This document shows, piece after piece, positions 41,101 to 55,415 of a DNA stretch of 64,000 bases. The first letter of the stretch is position 1; each line of letters starts with the position of its first letter. The translations under genes were made by a program, and so were the position numbers. The notes beneath the pieces are model-generated. The model was not told where the DNA came from, ran no database searches, and saw nothing but the letters and a program-made list of their open reading frames with translations. The stretch comes from Kalaharituber pfeilii (lineage: Eukaryota > Ascomycota > Pezizomycetes > Pezizales > Pezizaceae). Location: positions 558,001-622,000 of the forward strand of contig WHUZ01000016.1 of assembly GCA_015179045.1 (NCBI GenBank). Reading direction: 5' to 3'.

Positions 41101-44100
41101 AGTCTATGGCCGGTCCTAGCGACAGCCAGTATCTGTCTGGCTTGAATTCTCGTTCCCCAAGCCCTGCAACACGCAACTTTCTTCCTGCGGCTGCAGCAAG
41201 CCCTTCCTGCAGATTCAGGTATCCTTTACTGCTCCACCCACACCCCCACTGCCCGCCTTTTCAAGCACTAAACATTCATGCTGCCGCACAGTCATTGGGC
41301 TGGGTACGCGACTAGTCAAAGCGAAATACAAAGTGGTTGTAGACAACTTGTGTAGCGGAGCAACATGTGCACTCGTCTCTGAGATTGATTTTTCCCTTCG
41401 CTCAGATTGAAATTAGATGGAAATATTGCACCTGTGTTGGATCGATCCCTTCTATTAACCTGATCCTCTATCCCCGATCAATGGTAAATGTTAATAACCA
41501 TTCTATTAGTCTCGTAACCAGACCATTCTATTCGTTCTAGTCAATCAAAGCAACTATCATACTTAGATCCTCAAAGGCTCTCCATATCCAAACGCCCTAT
41601 CCTAGCCATTTGCTGCGTCCAAGAGGGCAACCACACTGATATGTGTAGTTCAAGTCCTCCACCACAATTCGTCTTGTCTTTCTGTACAGTCGCACACGAC
41701 CGACAACAGTATCCCGCCATTTCGAGGGATAGTGTCCTCTTCAAAAAAGGGAAAAAACTAATTCTCTATGAAGGTGTCGATGGTATGCACAATTCTTTAA
41801 ACTGGGTACGAGAACATGCACAATTCAGTAAATCCCAGAGCGCGGTTGGAACCTTCGATATTTTCATGCACTGCGCACCATTGTGCCTGTGAAACCGCTT
41901 CTGGATACTTTAACGCGAGCCGGACCAGGGTTCGCTTGCTCTTGTCCCTAGTGCTCGACATCTTCATCAGCTGGAGACCAAAAGGTGCACTTCGGCTGTC
42001 TTGGCGCGAGGCAGATTCCACAAACCCCTACAAATCGCGCCGAGATACTGCATTAGCACTAGGACACCAATCTAACTTTGGCTCGAGCTTAAGCCAGTTG
42101 CCGTCGCATCTCTTCCAATTCCGAAACAAGGCTTTAAGTACCCTCGTTGTTATCCTAGTCATCACCCAAATCCTCCATCAGCATATGGGTATGTCGGTGG
42201 CACTTTACGAGAACGAGAATTGTAAGGAAAATGATGGGAGTAAGATATCTGAATGCCTTTAGATCTGTCCAACTGAAGCCAAACTGAAACGTTGAGATGT
42301 TCGCTGCATATACGTTTGAATGCCCCTCAGCTACCATGCTAATTGAACCCCACTTGTTTGCGGTGTTTGAGTTGGAATTCACCGTATCAAATTGAAAGTG
42401 CATTGTAAACTGGATTTCCCTTTCTTGGCATGTTCGTCAGACAATTCCATGCTGGAGAGAATTCACTTCGAACCGGTGCAAGAGGTCCCGGAGAATGGTG
42501 GTCACGAGACCAGGGCTTTGGATTCTACGTCTAGCCCCATGTAGTTCAGTGGCCTCGAGCAGCCTTTAACCTGGACTTGGCTGCGAACTTCTGGAGAAAT
42601 CCTATCTTGGTTTTGGCTCGCAGTCCGCTGGGAACCTTTTTTTTTTTCCTATGAGCAGTAACAACAATGCCAATTGAATAACTGTGTTTTCGGAATTTTA
42701 TCCTGGCCTCGTCCTTTTATTTCTTCCTGATCTATGCAGTTCTTCACTCTATTCCAGCGTACTGTCCCATCTGGTTCAATCAGGTAATGCAATCTCCATT
42801 GTGGGAGGTAGGAACCATTACCAATTCTATTGACTCTTCTAATAAGTTCTCAAGCTGAAAAGACCAACTCTATCGGAACACTGGAACTGATGTTCTTGTA
42901 GAAGTATACAGATAAGGTACGCTACATATACATCCTTCTAGATAACTGCGTATCTGGGGTATCGTTAAATCGTTAACGCTTGTACGTTCATACTTGATAC
43001 CTCAAATGAGGTTAGTCTCCGAACTATTCCTAGTCCAATGTCTCTCCGCGAAAACATAGGCACACCCTCGCACCGATACTAGCCACTACGGTCTTAGGAA
43101 GTACGGCCGAACTGGTCTTTCAAACCCACATGCTGCACTTCCAGTCCGAGCTGAGAACTGAAACATTTCCTTGACGATAGACAAACATCCAGGTGAAAAA
43201 TAAAGCATGCCTGTTCTCCGTAACTGTGGCAGAGCATCGTCAACAATCCGCCAATCGGACTAAAACAATAAAACTTTTCCCAAATTTAGAAGACTTGAGC
43301 CGTGGTAAATTGTATCTTATCATTTAGAGCATTTTCAATATTCCGGTACCGCCCCGACTTAGATATTCAATCAATACGAAGTACACAAGCCTCAATTGCA
43401 GCCTCGGGTTGTGCTCTTGAGACTATCACCAGAAAATAAGGAAATCAAAATAATAATGGGCTAAAGGCAGAGTAGGGAACTGCAATAGTGATGACTTAGA
43501 TTATCAGCGTAAATCACTGCCAGTCATATCGCTGTCACGCCGCAAACGCTTGTTTGATGTCCAGATTGGATATGCAGCAGAATATGTTTTGCTTCTACAA
43601 ACGACAAGTTCCAATAAAAATATAAGGCTGTTTTGCGACAGCAATTTCTCATTGTGGTACGAGAGCCCCCGGTGATTTCTGTGAACGTTATCCCGATGAG
43701 AACAACCGTTGGGTTCCCAACCAGGGTTCCATGTCAATGACATCCTGTCGTGAACGTCAATTTTGTTAAAACCAAAACTTGTTTGTAGGAATGTTGGCTG
43801 ACACAAGTGTATCCCTTGCGGTGGGGCTAAGCTACCAGCATTGCCCGAAGTGCTGTGCCAGGCCCCCAATGGAAGAACCACAGACGAAACATACCTTGTG
43901 AACCTTGGCATCATAGGACCTGGGAGTCATGACGTATCTCCTGCTCGTCATGACGAGACTATGTGAAGCTTGTCCACAAGAGATATCCCCCTTCAGCTAG
44001 ATAGCATACTGCAGATGCAACGCCACGTCCGATCAAGATCAGCGCCGTCTAACCTGGGAAAAACCCTCGGACCCTTAATCCAGCAAGTTCTTACCCGTGA

Positions 44101-47100
44101 CTGGTCTGCTGCTAAATGATGGTGGCAACGAGCCTCGTCTTGACCAGCTCCAAGGCCCAAACTCTTTTTGCGCAAGGCACACTTCCCTCACTTCTTCTAT
44201 CATACACATCATGGAGAGCCTCTTCTCTCTTTCTCGTCCCTGTTCCTGTTCTCGTTCTCAGCCGCCTCAAAGCAGGCCGGACTGCTGCAAAGAATATTCA
44301 TTACAGTTCTCAGGATGCTCTTGGATGACACGCTCTTGCAGCAATCCGGCTAGCATCATAGCCTAGTTGCTAGCATCACGCAGAAGGCGATTCCCAGCTG
44401 AGCTTAGCTCAGCCGTAACCGGACTAGGATGTGGATCAGACTGCTAGAAACAGTGCATTCCTGGCTATGGTGGCTGGATATGTAGAGGTGCCCTCAATCT
44501 ATTGCAGTCGCCGCAAGCGTTGCTGCTGCATAGTGGGAGGCACAGCTTTCTGTTGGGGGAGGCAGAGGCGTCCAGGTAAAGTTACTCTTGCCTTAGGAAA
44601 AATTTTGTTTAACCTCAACATCTATTTTGAACTTGCTGGCGCTGAATTGGAGGCTGAATTGGAGGAGCACAGATGGACACGTACTGGGGAATACGACTTC
44701 TGTGACAGAACTGTATCCAGATGTCACTGTCACACTGAAACTACAGCTAAAAATAATTACATCCACCCTGCATATGAATCTATGCATTCCCTTCCTTGTT
44801 GTAACGAAACAAGTATCTATATATCCTGGAACCGCTCTAATCCATGTCTCCATATAAACGTAGAGTACATGAGTTCATTATCATCACCTGAGCACGCCTT
44901 ATCCCAACTCCTGCAACCATATACGTATAGTTTCACGAGGCTCAATCCAAGTTATACTACCGAAAAGTCCATGACCGCAGTCGAGCCCATTACAGTACGC
45001 AACTCATCACCGTGATATTCAATTCTAATTTTTTTGCCTTTCCATTATCAATAGACCCTAAAACCAGGCATCGGCTATTCATAAGGTGCGGTCAGGAAGC
45101 AATGGGCACGAGCCACTTATCCGGAATAGGAAACTTGTGAATACAGAAAATCTTATTTCTTTATTATATCCCATTGGGGCAATTTCTTAGCGCCCTGTAT
45201 CTTTAATATTCTGGACGCTCTCTTTCATGGCTAAGCGTAGTGTAGTCTGCACCAACTCTCTTTCTCTTTCCTCTCTCGTTATACTCTGATGGAAGCTGGA
45301 AGAGCAATATGACAGAGCTAGCAGTATAACAGGTGGAGACATGGACTAGCAAATACGGGCAAAAACCTCTAACCCTCTTTCCATAAACTGTCCAAATAAA
45401 TGATAGACAAGGTGAATGTAGACATCAGGATGTTCACCCAATTCTCAATTCTTGCAAAAAAAAAGAACAGAAAAAAGAAAAGAGAAGAAAGAAAAATTCA
45501 AACTCTCATTTCCCAACCCAAAGAATCAGAGCCTGTTTTTCCTTCCTTTTTTATTATTATTTTTTTTTTGTTAAAAAAAAAAATTTATACAATCAAACAT
45601 TTCCCCCAAAACATAACCCCCCCAACCAATCCCTAACTCAAACTCTCACAAACTTCCCAGCTCCCGAATGGAACGCTTGCCAGCCTAATAAGCATTCCCC
45701 CCCCCCCCCCCACATACTCTTGTCCTGTGAGACTAACTCTGTGAGATTAAAGAACCCTTATTTATCTTTCCCTGAACCGCCCTCTCGAAACTCTTTCTTT
45801 CTTTCTTTTTTTTTTTTTTCTTTTCTTACAAAAGCCAAGTCACAGATTCAAACCTCGCAACTCTGACGGTTTTTCTATTTTTTTATTTTATTTTTTTTAA
45901 TTTTTATTTTTATTTTTTTTCTTTTGCCATGAGTCACAATCCAGCCTCCACCTTTTCTATTCAAAAAGCCATGTTAATACACAGTCACCACCTTCCCCAT
46001 CCTCCATATACCCATTGGTAACTTAATATAACCTCCGCACTAGACCACTCCAGATCTCCTGAGTACTGTTCAGGGTAACCACAACCTTTCGTTGACCCTC
46101 CTCCCCCCACCAACACCCTCCTGAGCCGAGCCAACTCCACTTTTCCATTCCATTCCATTCCATTCAATTCAATTCAATTCACTATCAAGCCTCCCTTTCC
46201 TGGGGAGGGTGCATCCGTCCCTGAATCCAGCAAAAGCACACAAGCTCAATCCACTCACCACCCCCATCATCATTATCATCATCTTACATCTGATTCTTTG
46301 ACAGAATCTACAAAACAGAGTAATATACTACCATTCCAAAATCCACGCTTCTTCAAAAAAAAAGAACAAAAGAAAAAAGAAACACCAATTCCCATTTTTT
46401 TAGCTCAAAAGAGGGAAAAAAAGAAGTCCAAACACTGCAAGTTTCAAACCGTTATTATATTAAGGATATATAACATATATACAATATCAACCCTCCTTCT
46501 CCTCCTCATCATATTTACGATATTTTTTTTTCTTAAACAAAAATTGTAAACACAGGAAAAAAATTCAAAATGTCAAGAGAAAAAAGCCAAGGAGGACGAG
46601 AAATTTTTTTTAAACACGAGAGAAATAAATACACACCTAACCCCTCCCACCCCACTTCCCCGTTCTGAAATACTAAACACGCATTATGTGACCCGGCTCA
46701 ATTACACAAAAACCTGATAAACCATCCCCCCAAAAAAAAAAGCGGACATGTTCTGCCCCCTCTCCATCCTCCTCAGTTTTATTACCATTCACACGCACAA
46801 TAATAACAATTTTACAACTATATCTTTGCATTTCTTTCATAAACCTTCGTAAGCATTTTTTTTTTCCCCTCAATAACGTCTACTGAAGCCACACTCCTCT
46901 CCCCACACCCATCTCACGCCCCAAATGGCGCATATGTGTGTCATTTCATGAACATTCGTAAAAAAAAATAAAATATTTCCAAAAAGGTAAGTTAAAATCA
47001 CAAAACTGCAAGATAGCCTCAAACTTTGAAGGAAAAAAAAGAAAAAAAAGAAAAAAAAAAAAAGAAAACTCCAAATGACACCGGCAACTACACCCCATCC

Positions 47101-47149
47101 CTAATCAGTCCTATCCCCGATCATCAATATGCGTAAATCGACATTCAAC
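41101..47149. other. Gene-poor region, partly low complexity
   Basis: No coding region is supported. Frames at 41,816-42,262, 43,504-43,914 and 44,431-45,015 have no domain, no splice partners and unremarkable composition. From 45,400 to 47,100 the sequence is A/T- and C-tract-rich with homopolymers (poly(C) at 45,697-45,711; T runs at 45,550, 45,806, 46,857) and a CATTC repeat near 46,146, which fits a long 3'-flanking region. Confidence 0.5.
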
Positions 47150-49114
47150 TCAATAACACGTTACCACGGCCTCCTCGTCCCCTCTATACCATCTACCCAC
47201 CAACCTCTTCAACTCCCTAATCCTCCCCGTCCCCTTCTCATTCCCCTTTCTCTCTCCACACCACGGTCCAACTTCCTCTTCCCCTCCTGTGGATCTTCCT
47301 GACTCGGAGTCGACAATTTCCCCTTCCTTCACACACCACTCCAATAGCCCATTCACTACCTCCCTCCCTCGCCCCCCAACATGTACCCAGTGTCCAGACC
47401 TCTTCAGTACGATTGTTGCGCTGGCGCTCTGCTCAGCGTCATAACAGAACATCTTTCCCCAACCCGTTTGCACCAACTCCGGTGTGTAGAACGGGTCCTT
47501 GCTGCCCCAGATGACTATGGCAGGACACTTAAATCTCCCCTCACTCGTGCCCCTAACTTTTGCTTCTTCTTTATAGCTCTTATATTGTCCTGAACCCCGA
47601 GGCGATTTTTGCCCCTCCCTCAACGGTAACGGTTTATGATTTTCCTCCCATGTGTAAAAACCCAATCCGTCCCGATAATACGAAATCATGGAGTCTAGCT
47701 CACATCCCTTTCTCTGCCGTACACTTGTAGGGTACCTATAATCCTCTCCTCCTCCTAGACATTCCTCGATACTGGGGCCTAGGGCATTAGCTAAGTAGCT
47801 GCATTCGTCACTGCATCTTGCCATACGAGAGACTTGTCGTAGGAACCAGTAGCCAGCCATGACTGGTAACCGCCGGGCAACGACCATCCATGGGAATCGC
47901 ATGGGGAAAATGTAGTGGCTGTGGCGAGCTTGGCTCAGTATTGGCGATATATTCTTGTTCCACGACTTCGCCAACCGTGCGAGGTCTCGACGTGCCCGTC
48001 CGGGTGAAAAGAGGACCTGTAGTGGATGATGCATGAAGATTGTGGATTTGGCCGTGCGGGAAAACGATTCAATGTTATGTTTCACATTCGACTTTAATAG
48101 AGTTGGCTAATGCAATCAGATACCAATAAGATTAGATTCTTTGTACAATCCAACTGTTCTAGAAAACATAGAGAACTTACATGCATGCCACTAACAATAA
48201 TAACCCTTGAGAATGTCCCTTTAGGACATTCACTTGCCAATCTACACACTACTACTGAACCCCAATCATGTCCCACCAATACACACCTCCCATGCGTCTT
48301 CCTCATCTTCATCGCCAGTACAAATTTCACAACAGTACTCAAGACATTCCCAGGACCATAATCCGGGAGGGAATCACTTCCTCCAAATCCTGGAAGATCC
48401 GCAGCGATAAGGTGTGCATTTCGCAAATGTGAGCACGTCAACTGATGCCGCCAAGAGTAGTAAGACTTCATAACATTAGTAACGTAAGCTGGACTTTGGT
48501 GGGTTAACGTACATCTGGGAAACCATGGAGCTATAATAATCGTCAGTGTTATAAATCCAACGATACAAGACATGCGCAGCTGCTCACCAGAATGACTAGC
48601 TCTGAACCTTGGGTGGTATCACCTGTTTCGACGTAATGCATCCGGATACCAGTATCCTCATCAGTATAGAACCGATGCTTTACTCCTGTATATGGTTCCT
48701 TGCTTAAAGACCACAAGGACGCTCTACCTATCACGCGCTAGTTAGTTTCACCAGTTGATATTGCCCGAACCACTTCTTGAAGCATTCTAGACTTGACTCA
48801 CTGGCCGCTAGTCTCCGTTTCCTATCCCTCTCGCTACTATTGAAACCAAACTTCCACCCCCCATTTACTAATATAACCAAGGCATATGTGTATAGCACAA
48901 GTAACCCAGCTGTGTGGCTCAATAATCTCTGGCCGAGTGTCGGCCTCTTTTCATTCTTGACTTGGGCGGGTGCTATGTAGGCTATCGTCTCACTCTTCCC
49001 CGGCCCAGTCGCGGTTTGAGGGTAAAGATATCGTTTCAACAAGGCAGCCATAGCTCGGGTTTGTTCTAGCCTCGAGGAGCTAGTTGAAGGGACAGTGGGG
49101 CTTGGGGCAATCAT
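47150..49114 (-). CDS. Epoxide hydrolase-like alpha/beta hydrolase, membrane-anchored
   Basis: The N-terminal exon (from ATG 49,114) has a hydrophobic segment (LLVLYTYALVILV, residues ~70-83), a likely membrane anchor. Then come YTDEDTGIRMHYVETG, LHGFPD (oxyanion motif in an 18-nt exon, 48530-48513), YSWRHQL, ADLPGFGGSDS, the nucleophile elbow GHDWGS with Asp, the acid region WGSKDPF and the catalytic His in RSGHWVHV. Asp in GHDWG and HGFPD are marks of epoxide hydrolases and haloalkane dehalogenase relatives. Last exon about 48,075-47,150; the exon 1-2 border near 48,740-48,780 is uncertain. The C-terminal ~60 residues after the His are polar and low complexity. A substrate cannot be named. 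Confidence 0.82.
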
Positions 49115-51590
49115 ATTGTCCGGCTGTTTCGGTATTTTCCGGCAGACGTGGGGTGGATGTAAATCAGGCTTTCCGGTGTTACACTCTCGGCTTATGTGTG
49201 TGCGGGAATTGATGGGGTCATGAAGTCAAAGCTTCGGGTATGGGAGGAAAGTCTGGGAGAGCTGTCGCGGAGCTGCCGGGTCAGCGTACTGCGGAAATGT
49301 TCTGTGAAACGCACGGACCTGAGCTAGATGCCCCGGAGGCTCAATTCGGGAGGGCCTCTCTTTCGACTGCCCAGCAATCTGATGAGAATGAGCGGATGCC
49401 AACTCATAATTGTCCTAGTGGCCGGCATGGCCATTGGAGTACTCTACATACCTCGGGGAGTTCCACAAACATTCTCGGTGGGGCGACGACATTCGTCGGC
49501 CCATTGTGCGGAACCCCAGGCCAATGGCCACGTCGTGGTGAACGCAGGCGGGGGCGTGCGGGAGGGGGGGGGAGGGGGACTGACCAGGGCGCATTCACAC
49601 CGTGATGTGGTGCTATATGCTGTCATATATGACGGCCAGTAGGAGTGGCAGGGCGAGATTGGGGGGGTGCGTAGCTATAATTGGGGGATGCGCGGGCAGG
49701 ATGCGAGATAGCGCTGTGGGAGCCAGGAAGGGGGGGGGAGGGGGAGGGCGGGCTGCGTGGTTGGCGAGAATGGGCGTGCGGTGCGGCCAGGGGGGCACCA
49801 CCTCACCTCACCCGCGGCCGCCGCGGCACACGACCCGGGCTGCAGGCCACTCGGGCGCGTCGGGCTGGGCTGGGCTGGGCTTGGCGGGGCGGACCAGCGT
49901 GTCCCGTCCCTCGGCTATCCGGCTGCGGTCGAGACGTGGGCACTCTGCAAGTAGGTACGATACATTCCTCTGCGGCTGCTGCTCTAGACCTGTCCGCACC
50001 CGGAGATGCGCAGCGGGCAGCACAGTTGCGGGCGGAACTCTAACAAGTTCCGACGCCAGCCCTCCAACATCACCATCAAATAAACGTCCAAGGGTGCTGT
50101 AATGCCACTAGTATCCCCGGTCCGAGGTCTGCTCACGGCGCGGAGCCAAGTGCTTTACTGCGCCGTCTGAATGCTTTAATTAGTGCGCCCCAGCAGAGCA
50201 TGCGCATTCGATCTTTTGTTTATTTAACCCCTTGCACGATACTACATGAACCTCGAAAAAAGTTGCCGGGCCGAAAGAGACGCCAGCGCAACCGGACTTG
50301 GAGTTACCACACTTCGTCGGTGGTTACTTAAATCGACATGCACTCAGTAATCGGGCTCACGTTCAGCGACCCAAGCCCGGGCCGGTGCGGACAAGTAAAA
50401 TAGCAACATGGCAAAGTAAACAGCAAGCATCACGATATCTCACTACTTTCTCAAATTTAGAATTCTCGACGTGGGTGTGGATGGCCAGGTATGGATGATG
50501 TGTGAGCTGCGTTATATCTATGATTGCAAAGAGAAAATTGCAACAGCAGCAGCAGCAACAAGTGTTCTGCATTACTGCTGAATTGTAACTTGAATACATA
50601 CGGCGGGATGCTGGGAGGCTATGTCGTACTATTTTTCTGTTCGCATGGAATGGATGGTAAGGGGAACAACTTTGAGGCCATTGCCTAGCTTCAACTGCAA
50701 CCATTGCCTGCGCTATCCTTATCAGCCCTACAATATTACATGATGCTTCTTAAATCAAGCTTGAAGGAATGTTCAGACTAACAGAGCGCCATAATAACTC
50801 ACAGTATTTCAATTCCCACTCATTGTCGAGGGTCAAACTATAGTACTATAGTGGAAGGTTGGGTCGGGATTTTGAGTTAGACTCCACAGCATCATGGAAT
50901 GACACGAAACGAAGGGTGAATTAACCAGCCTGTGTTGGCTTGAGGTTCGCTTTAATACGGAGCATGTACATACATCACTACTTCTTATATCAGTTTACAT
51001 GCAATTCGAAGACGGTTGGAACATCTATACTATTACATCCACCACCTTATATTGTTGAGTATTTCCTTTCTTGATCCTCACTTCAGTTGCAACGTCCAAC
51101 TCGAGCGTACTCCTGCTCCGCTGCGCACGTACGCTCACGACTCAGGCTGCACGCCAATGACCTGTATGTGACACGCCGTCCATTGGAATATCGCCCCCCT
51201 GTCCCTCCGCCATCCCGACTACAGTTCTTAGTACGTTAAGTTCATTACACGATCCATAGGTACACTTTGCTGCTAACGGCCCTATCGTGAGCTCCCTCTT
51301 CCTGTTCTCATTGCCCCACCATTGCCAGCGCCTGCCACAACAGGCACGAGGCAGTATGATACACCTTGAGGCGGGCTGTCCAATTGGTAAAGTGTTAGAG
51401 CGAGTTAGAGCGAGTAGCTATAGTAGTTATTGATATTGAATGCTTTGAAAATCTAGGACGAGGCTACCTGTGGACCTTATAGAAGGGCTTGTCGCCCATA
51501 TCCCTCTCACTAAGAGGTTCGTACTCTTTTCTCGCCCGTCGGATCTTCCCCTTCAGAGCTTTGCACGTGTCACCTGTGCCCTGGATCTAG
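49115..51590. other. Intergenic region, GC-rich then balanced
   Basis: It probably contains the hydrolase promoter. G-rich homopolymer tracts (49,560, 49,730) and GC-rich frames at 49,240-50,100 look like compositional artefacts. I see no gene, tRNA or repeat element with confidence. Confidence 0.45.
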
Positions 51591-54500
51591 GAGCTATTAA
51601 GCAGTTGCATTACATGAGGAAATGTGACAAACGATACCATATCAATAATCCCCACCAGATATTCCGCGTTCAGAAGTTCGTTGAAACCATTCCAATCCCC
51701 GTATTCGTATCCTCCCAGCCTGTCCAGGTACCGTTCTGCAGCCTGAGTGAGAGCTGCACCATCTATTAAGCGGGCGAATCTGCGAGTTTTGAAGGACTGA
51801 GAGGTCGAAATTGGCGCCTGTACATTCTCCAAAAAGATGTCCATTTTCCAAGCCGGATTTGCACCAAGGAGCTACATATCCGTTAGCATGTTGCACATTA
51901 GTTGCCTTTTTCATCGATGAGTATACCAAGCTTGCAAGTTTAAGTAGATGAATATCCACTCTATTACAGCAGGTAGATAGCATTCCGTATCTCTCATAGT
52001 GCTGGGGATAGACTCCCTCTTCCAGAGATAGCACACAGTTGAGGTGCTGGTTGGTGACCATCCACAAACATTTATAGGTTAATTTTGCATTCCAAGGACT
52101 GTTAATGAAGTGTTTTCCTAATAGAGTTAAACAAGAGTAACTATTGGAATAGATTGGTTCATACTTGAAGCAAAAGTCAGAGTAGTTATCATGGTCTCAA
52201 TTGCTTCCGTAATATTTGGCACGAGGAAGCACCAACTATGTGTATTCTACAAAGAAAACCAGACGTTAACCTCACATTCGTTATGTCACATGAGGGTAGG
52301 TTAACTGACGTCATTCAGTAGCAAATATCGGATCTCCTGCATTGTCTTCAGAAATGCCAGGGGTGTCCTCGGAATGGTTGCCAGTGGTAAGCTGCTCAAG
52401 AGGCTACTCACAGAAGCTAAGGTTACACATTGAATTCAATACCTCAATCATGTTTAAATAGGGCGCTAAACTCACATAAAACATACCCCTTGTCCAAGTC
52501 CCCTCTCAGCAATCTATCCAGTATATTCAAGCTATACTGCTCGGTTTCACATTGACCTAACCTCGCCAATACGGGTCCAATAGAGGTTGATGCACCTCTG
52601 CTTATCTGTGCTACCATCTCTGCAATTCCTCCCACACTTGAAGCATGCTTCCATATCAGTTCTGGCTCGCAGGAATGCATCAGTAAATCATGCCTCTCTT
52701 GCATAATATATTTAATCAACGATGAATAGAAATGTTGCTTTTTGGTGAAGACTGATCGAATTCGGTCGTCTGCTGCAAGCATAACATTTGTAAAGTTGAC
52801 GAGTGCAATGAGAGTATCTAGATGAGAAGATATATCCTGCACAATGAGGAATTCTCTGTTGCATTTCGATAGCTTGCACATGACGGCTTCCATCTCTCGG
52901 AGCAGTATTTGTTCAACTAACAAAAATAGTTTGATTAGGTGAAGAAGGCTAAATTTTTCGTTGCCAGCTTACTCAATATCATTCTTTCCATTGTTTGCGT
53001 CTCTTTGACGCATGTGGACAGGGTTTTTCTTGGTATCTTGCAAAGAATTTGTATAAGGACATCCCAGGCTTGATATATCAGTTTCTCAGGGTAACAGCAA
53101 TATGCAACTGGATAAAATACCTCGCACGTTAACCCACTCATGGTCCACTGAACGGACAAAACATCGAATGATTGTCGTAATCAGTGGGTTAGCGCAATAA
53201 AGACGAGTGGAGCTATCAATAATCAGCAGCACAGATAACATAAGTTTGTTAAGATCTATAATGATTTGACTGCCAATCTCAAGTCTAGTCGCAGAAATAT
53301 GATAATCATAGCAGAAAAACCCATGGAACAGCTCCTTAATTGTAATTACAGCTCCTCAGTAAGAAGAACTCCAACATGGTCAGATTTTGGGAAACTTACT
53401 ATAAAAATATTAATAAGGCATTCATCGTTTTCCAGAAGCCTGGCGACATGGGGATGATCCCCAGGTGCCACAGCTACAGCGTGAAACGTTTTACTAAATT
53501 CTAATAACCAACAGCAGGTCTTTAGGTGTCTCATTACCCTATCAGTAGAAATTCTAGTTCTAAGACGTTCTAACAGACCATGGCCAAAGCAAACTCTTCG
53601 TCAATTTCTTTTTGCTCCCACAACCATGGGAGAACCCATATGGCATTGCTAATGATGCATTGGCGACCAGCATCGAGTTGCGTGAGAAATAATGAAAGAT
53701 TTGAATTCTTTTCAACCGTAGCTTCTTGGCGGATGACATAGTTCTTCAGCAGAAGTATTGCCTTTGAATTTGTGGATGGTTTGAATTCTAAGGAGTAATT
53801 AGATTCACGCCAATAGAGTAACTGGTTATTGGAGCATTGGTAACCACTTTTGTATAATTTATTCAATTCCCTCTCATTATAGATGAATATTAGAGCTACT
53901 CTGACACCTACTTCAGGATAGAGTATCAGAAACTTAAATGTTTCTGTATTCTGTATCAGCTCTTCAATCTGTTCGGGGTCTTCTAACCCGTACAGTCCTC
54001 TGCAATCGTTCATCCAGCCAATAAATATCAATCGAATGATTTTCTTGATCTCTTCAGGCCCATGTTCGATACTGAAGCTACTTAGGAAGTTGGATTTGTT
54101 GATGGTGATTGGACCTATGGCGGATATTTTTCCAGTATCACTGAACCCATAGAGGGACTCGAAGGCTTTGAAAAGGCTGGGGTATGCAAATCTCTGAGAT
54201 TTCCAATCAACAAGAAGAATCGCGTCCAGTAGAGGATGTGCAGCTGAAGATAAGTTAACTGCCAGTTAGCTAGCAACTTTATTAGATTAGATGAATTGCA
54301 GACCGAATGAATTAATCAACGGCGTAAGCCTATTCTTAAGCTTCTCGGGAGAACTAGAGCACAGCATCTCTCCGATTTGACATGCGATTACAATGATTTC
54401 TATAGAACGCTGAAATCCAGGTAATTGTTGTATGATAGCATCAGCGATTTCCTTCACGAGGCTTATAGCTTGCTCATGGATCTCTAGCTCTTTTTCATTG

Positions 54501-55156
54501 TACGCTGCGGATTTCAGCTCCACAACTGCGTTTTGCACGAGCAATGCTCCCCAAAGAAAATTCCTATCCGTTAGGAGAGGACACCGAAAGATTGTAATTC
54601 TTGATTTCCATAAGATAGCGAACTTGTCTCTGAAATTCAACTGCGTCCAGGTTGCCGTAAACGCACTCCTGCGGTGCTCTTGATGTTCAAAGGCCTCTCC
54701 ACCAGAAATAAGATAATGGAGTTCAAGTTCGGTATCTTTTTGATTAGTGAAAGAATTAATATCCGTTTTTTTTTTTCTTTGAGATAGTTGCGACGGGTTC
54801 TGAACGACATACCATGAAGACTAGGGAGGGGAGGAAACTGGAAAGTCGTGGGAAGGTTTTGTTGTACAGCGGTAGGCTCTGACATATTGTAGAGGAGTTC
54901 CTGGGCAAGAGTGTAGAAACATCCAGGTTCCCTCATTACCATTCTCTATGGCATGTCTAATTCTTAAATGTGTTTGAACAATACAAACTGGTAAATCGTA
55001 TTTGCTTACGTAATGGACTTCCCCATTCTGGTTTCTTACCTCATTCATCTTCTTTTTGTCTACCCAAGTAATCACATTTAGTACATGATAACAAGTCAAT
55101 TTCCTACCTAGCACCGCCTGCCCGGAATAGTCGCGGTTGGCACGTTTGAACTGCAC
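51590..55156 (-). CDS. Multi-exon protein of unknown function, probably helical
   Basis: At least eight coding segments with good GT-AG borders lie in order on the minus strand. Upstream: WVDKKKMNE (~55,050), then EPGCFYTLAQELLYNM, then ELELHYLISGGEAFEH joining to FRDKFAILWKSRITIFRCPL and IHEQAISLVKEIADAIIQQL (to 54,287). Next: HPLLDAILLVDWKSQRF and QLDAGRQCIISNAIWVLPWL (54,240-53,575). Later: WLLEFSKTFHAVAVAPGDHP, VEQILLREMEAVMCKLSK and SVGGIAEMVAQISRGASTSI (52,920-52,450). Last: RFARLIDGAALTQAAERYLD (about 51,845-51,640). The segments are leucine/isoleucine-rich and predicted helical, like a scaffold or ARM/HEAT-type protein of about 900-1,000 aa. I do not recognise the family; exon edges are approximate. 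Confidence 0.6.
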
Positions 55157-55415
55157 AGAAAGATACCATGGTACATTTGGCCGACAAAATCACCATAATT
55201 GCAATGACTACTGAGAAAAGCAAATTTGTACCCAGAACATTAAGGAAATTTATTCATCTCTCATCAAAAACCACCGTAGACAAAGGAAATAAGGGAAGGA
55301 GTACCCCGAACGTGACCGAACCATAACCCAGATGCTTTTCCAGTACAAGAAAGACAAAATTGTAACAAGACAAGAGAACAGACAGAACCAAGTTGACCTT
55401 ATCTATGCTACTCCC

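Noticed and set aside
43504..43914. 136-codon minus-strand frame
   Set aside because: No recognisable motif and no conserved-looking pattern.
44431..45015. 194-codon frame
   Set aside because: No domain, no biased composition, no splice partners, and T/A-rich repeats nearby; looks like chance.
51366..51400. Possible tRNA-like box (CCAATTGGTAAAGT)
   Set aside because: No cloverleaf or B box could be matched at a proper distance.
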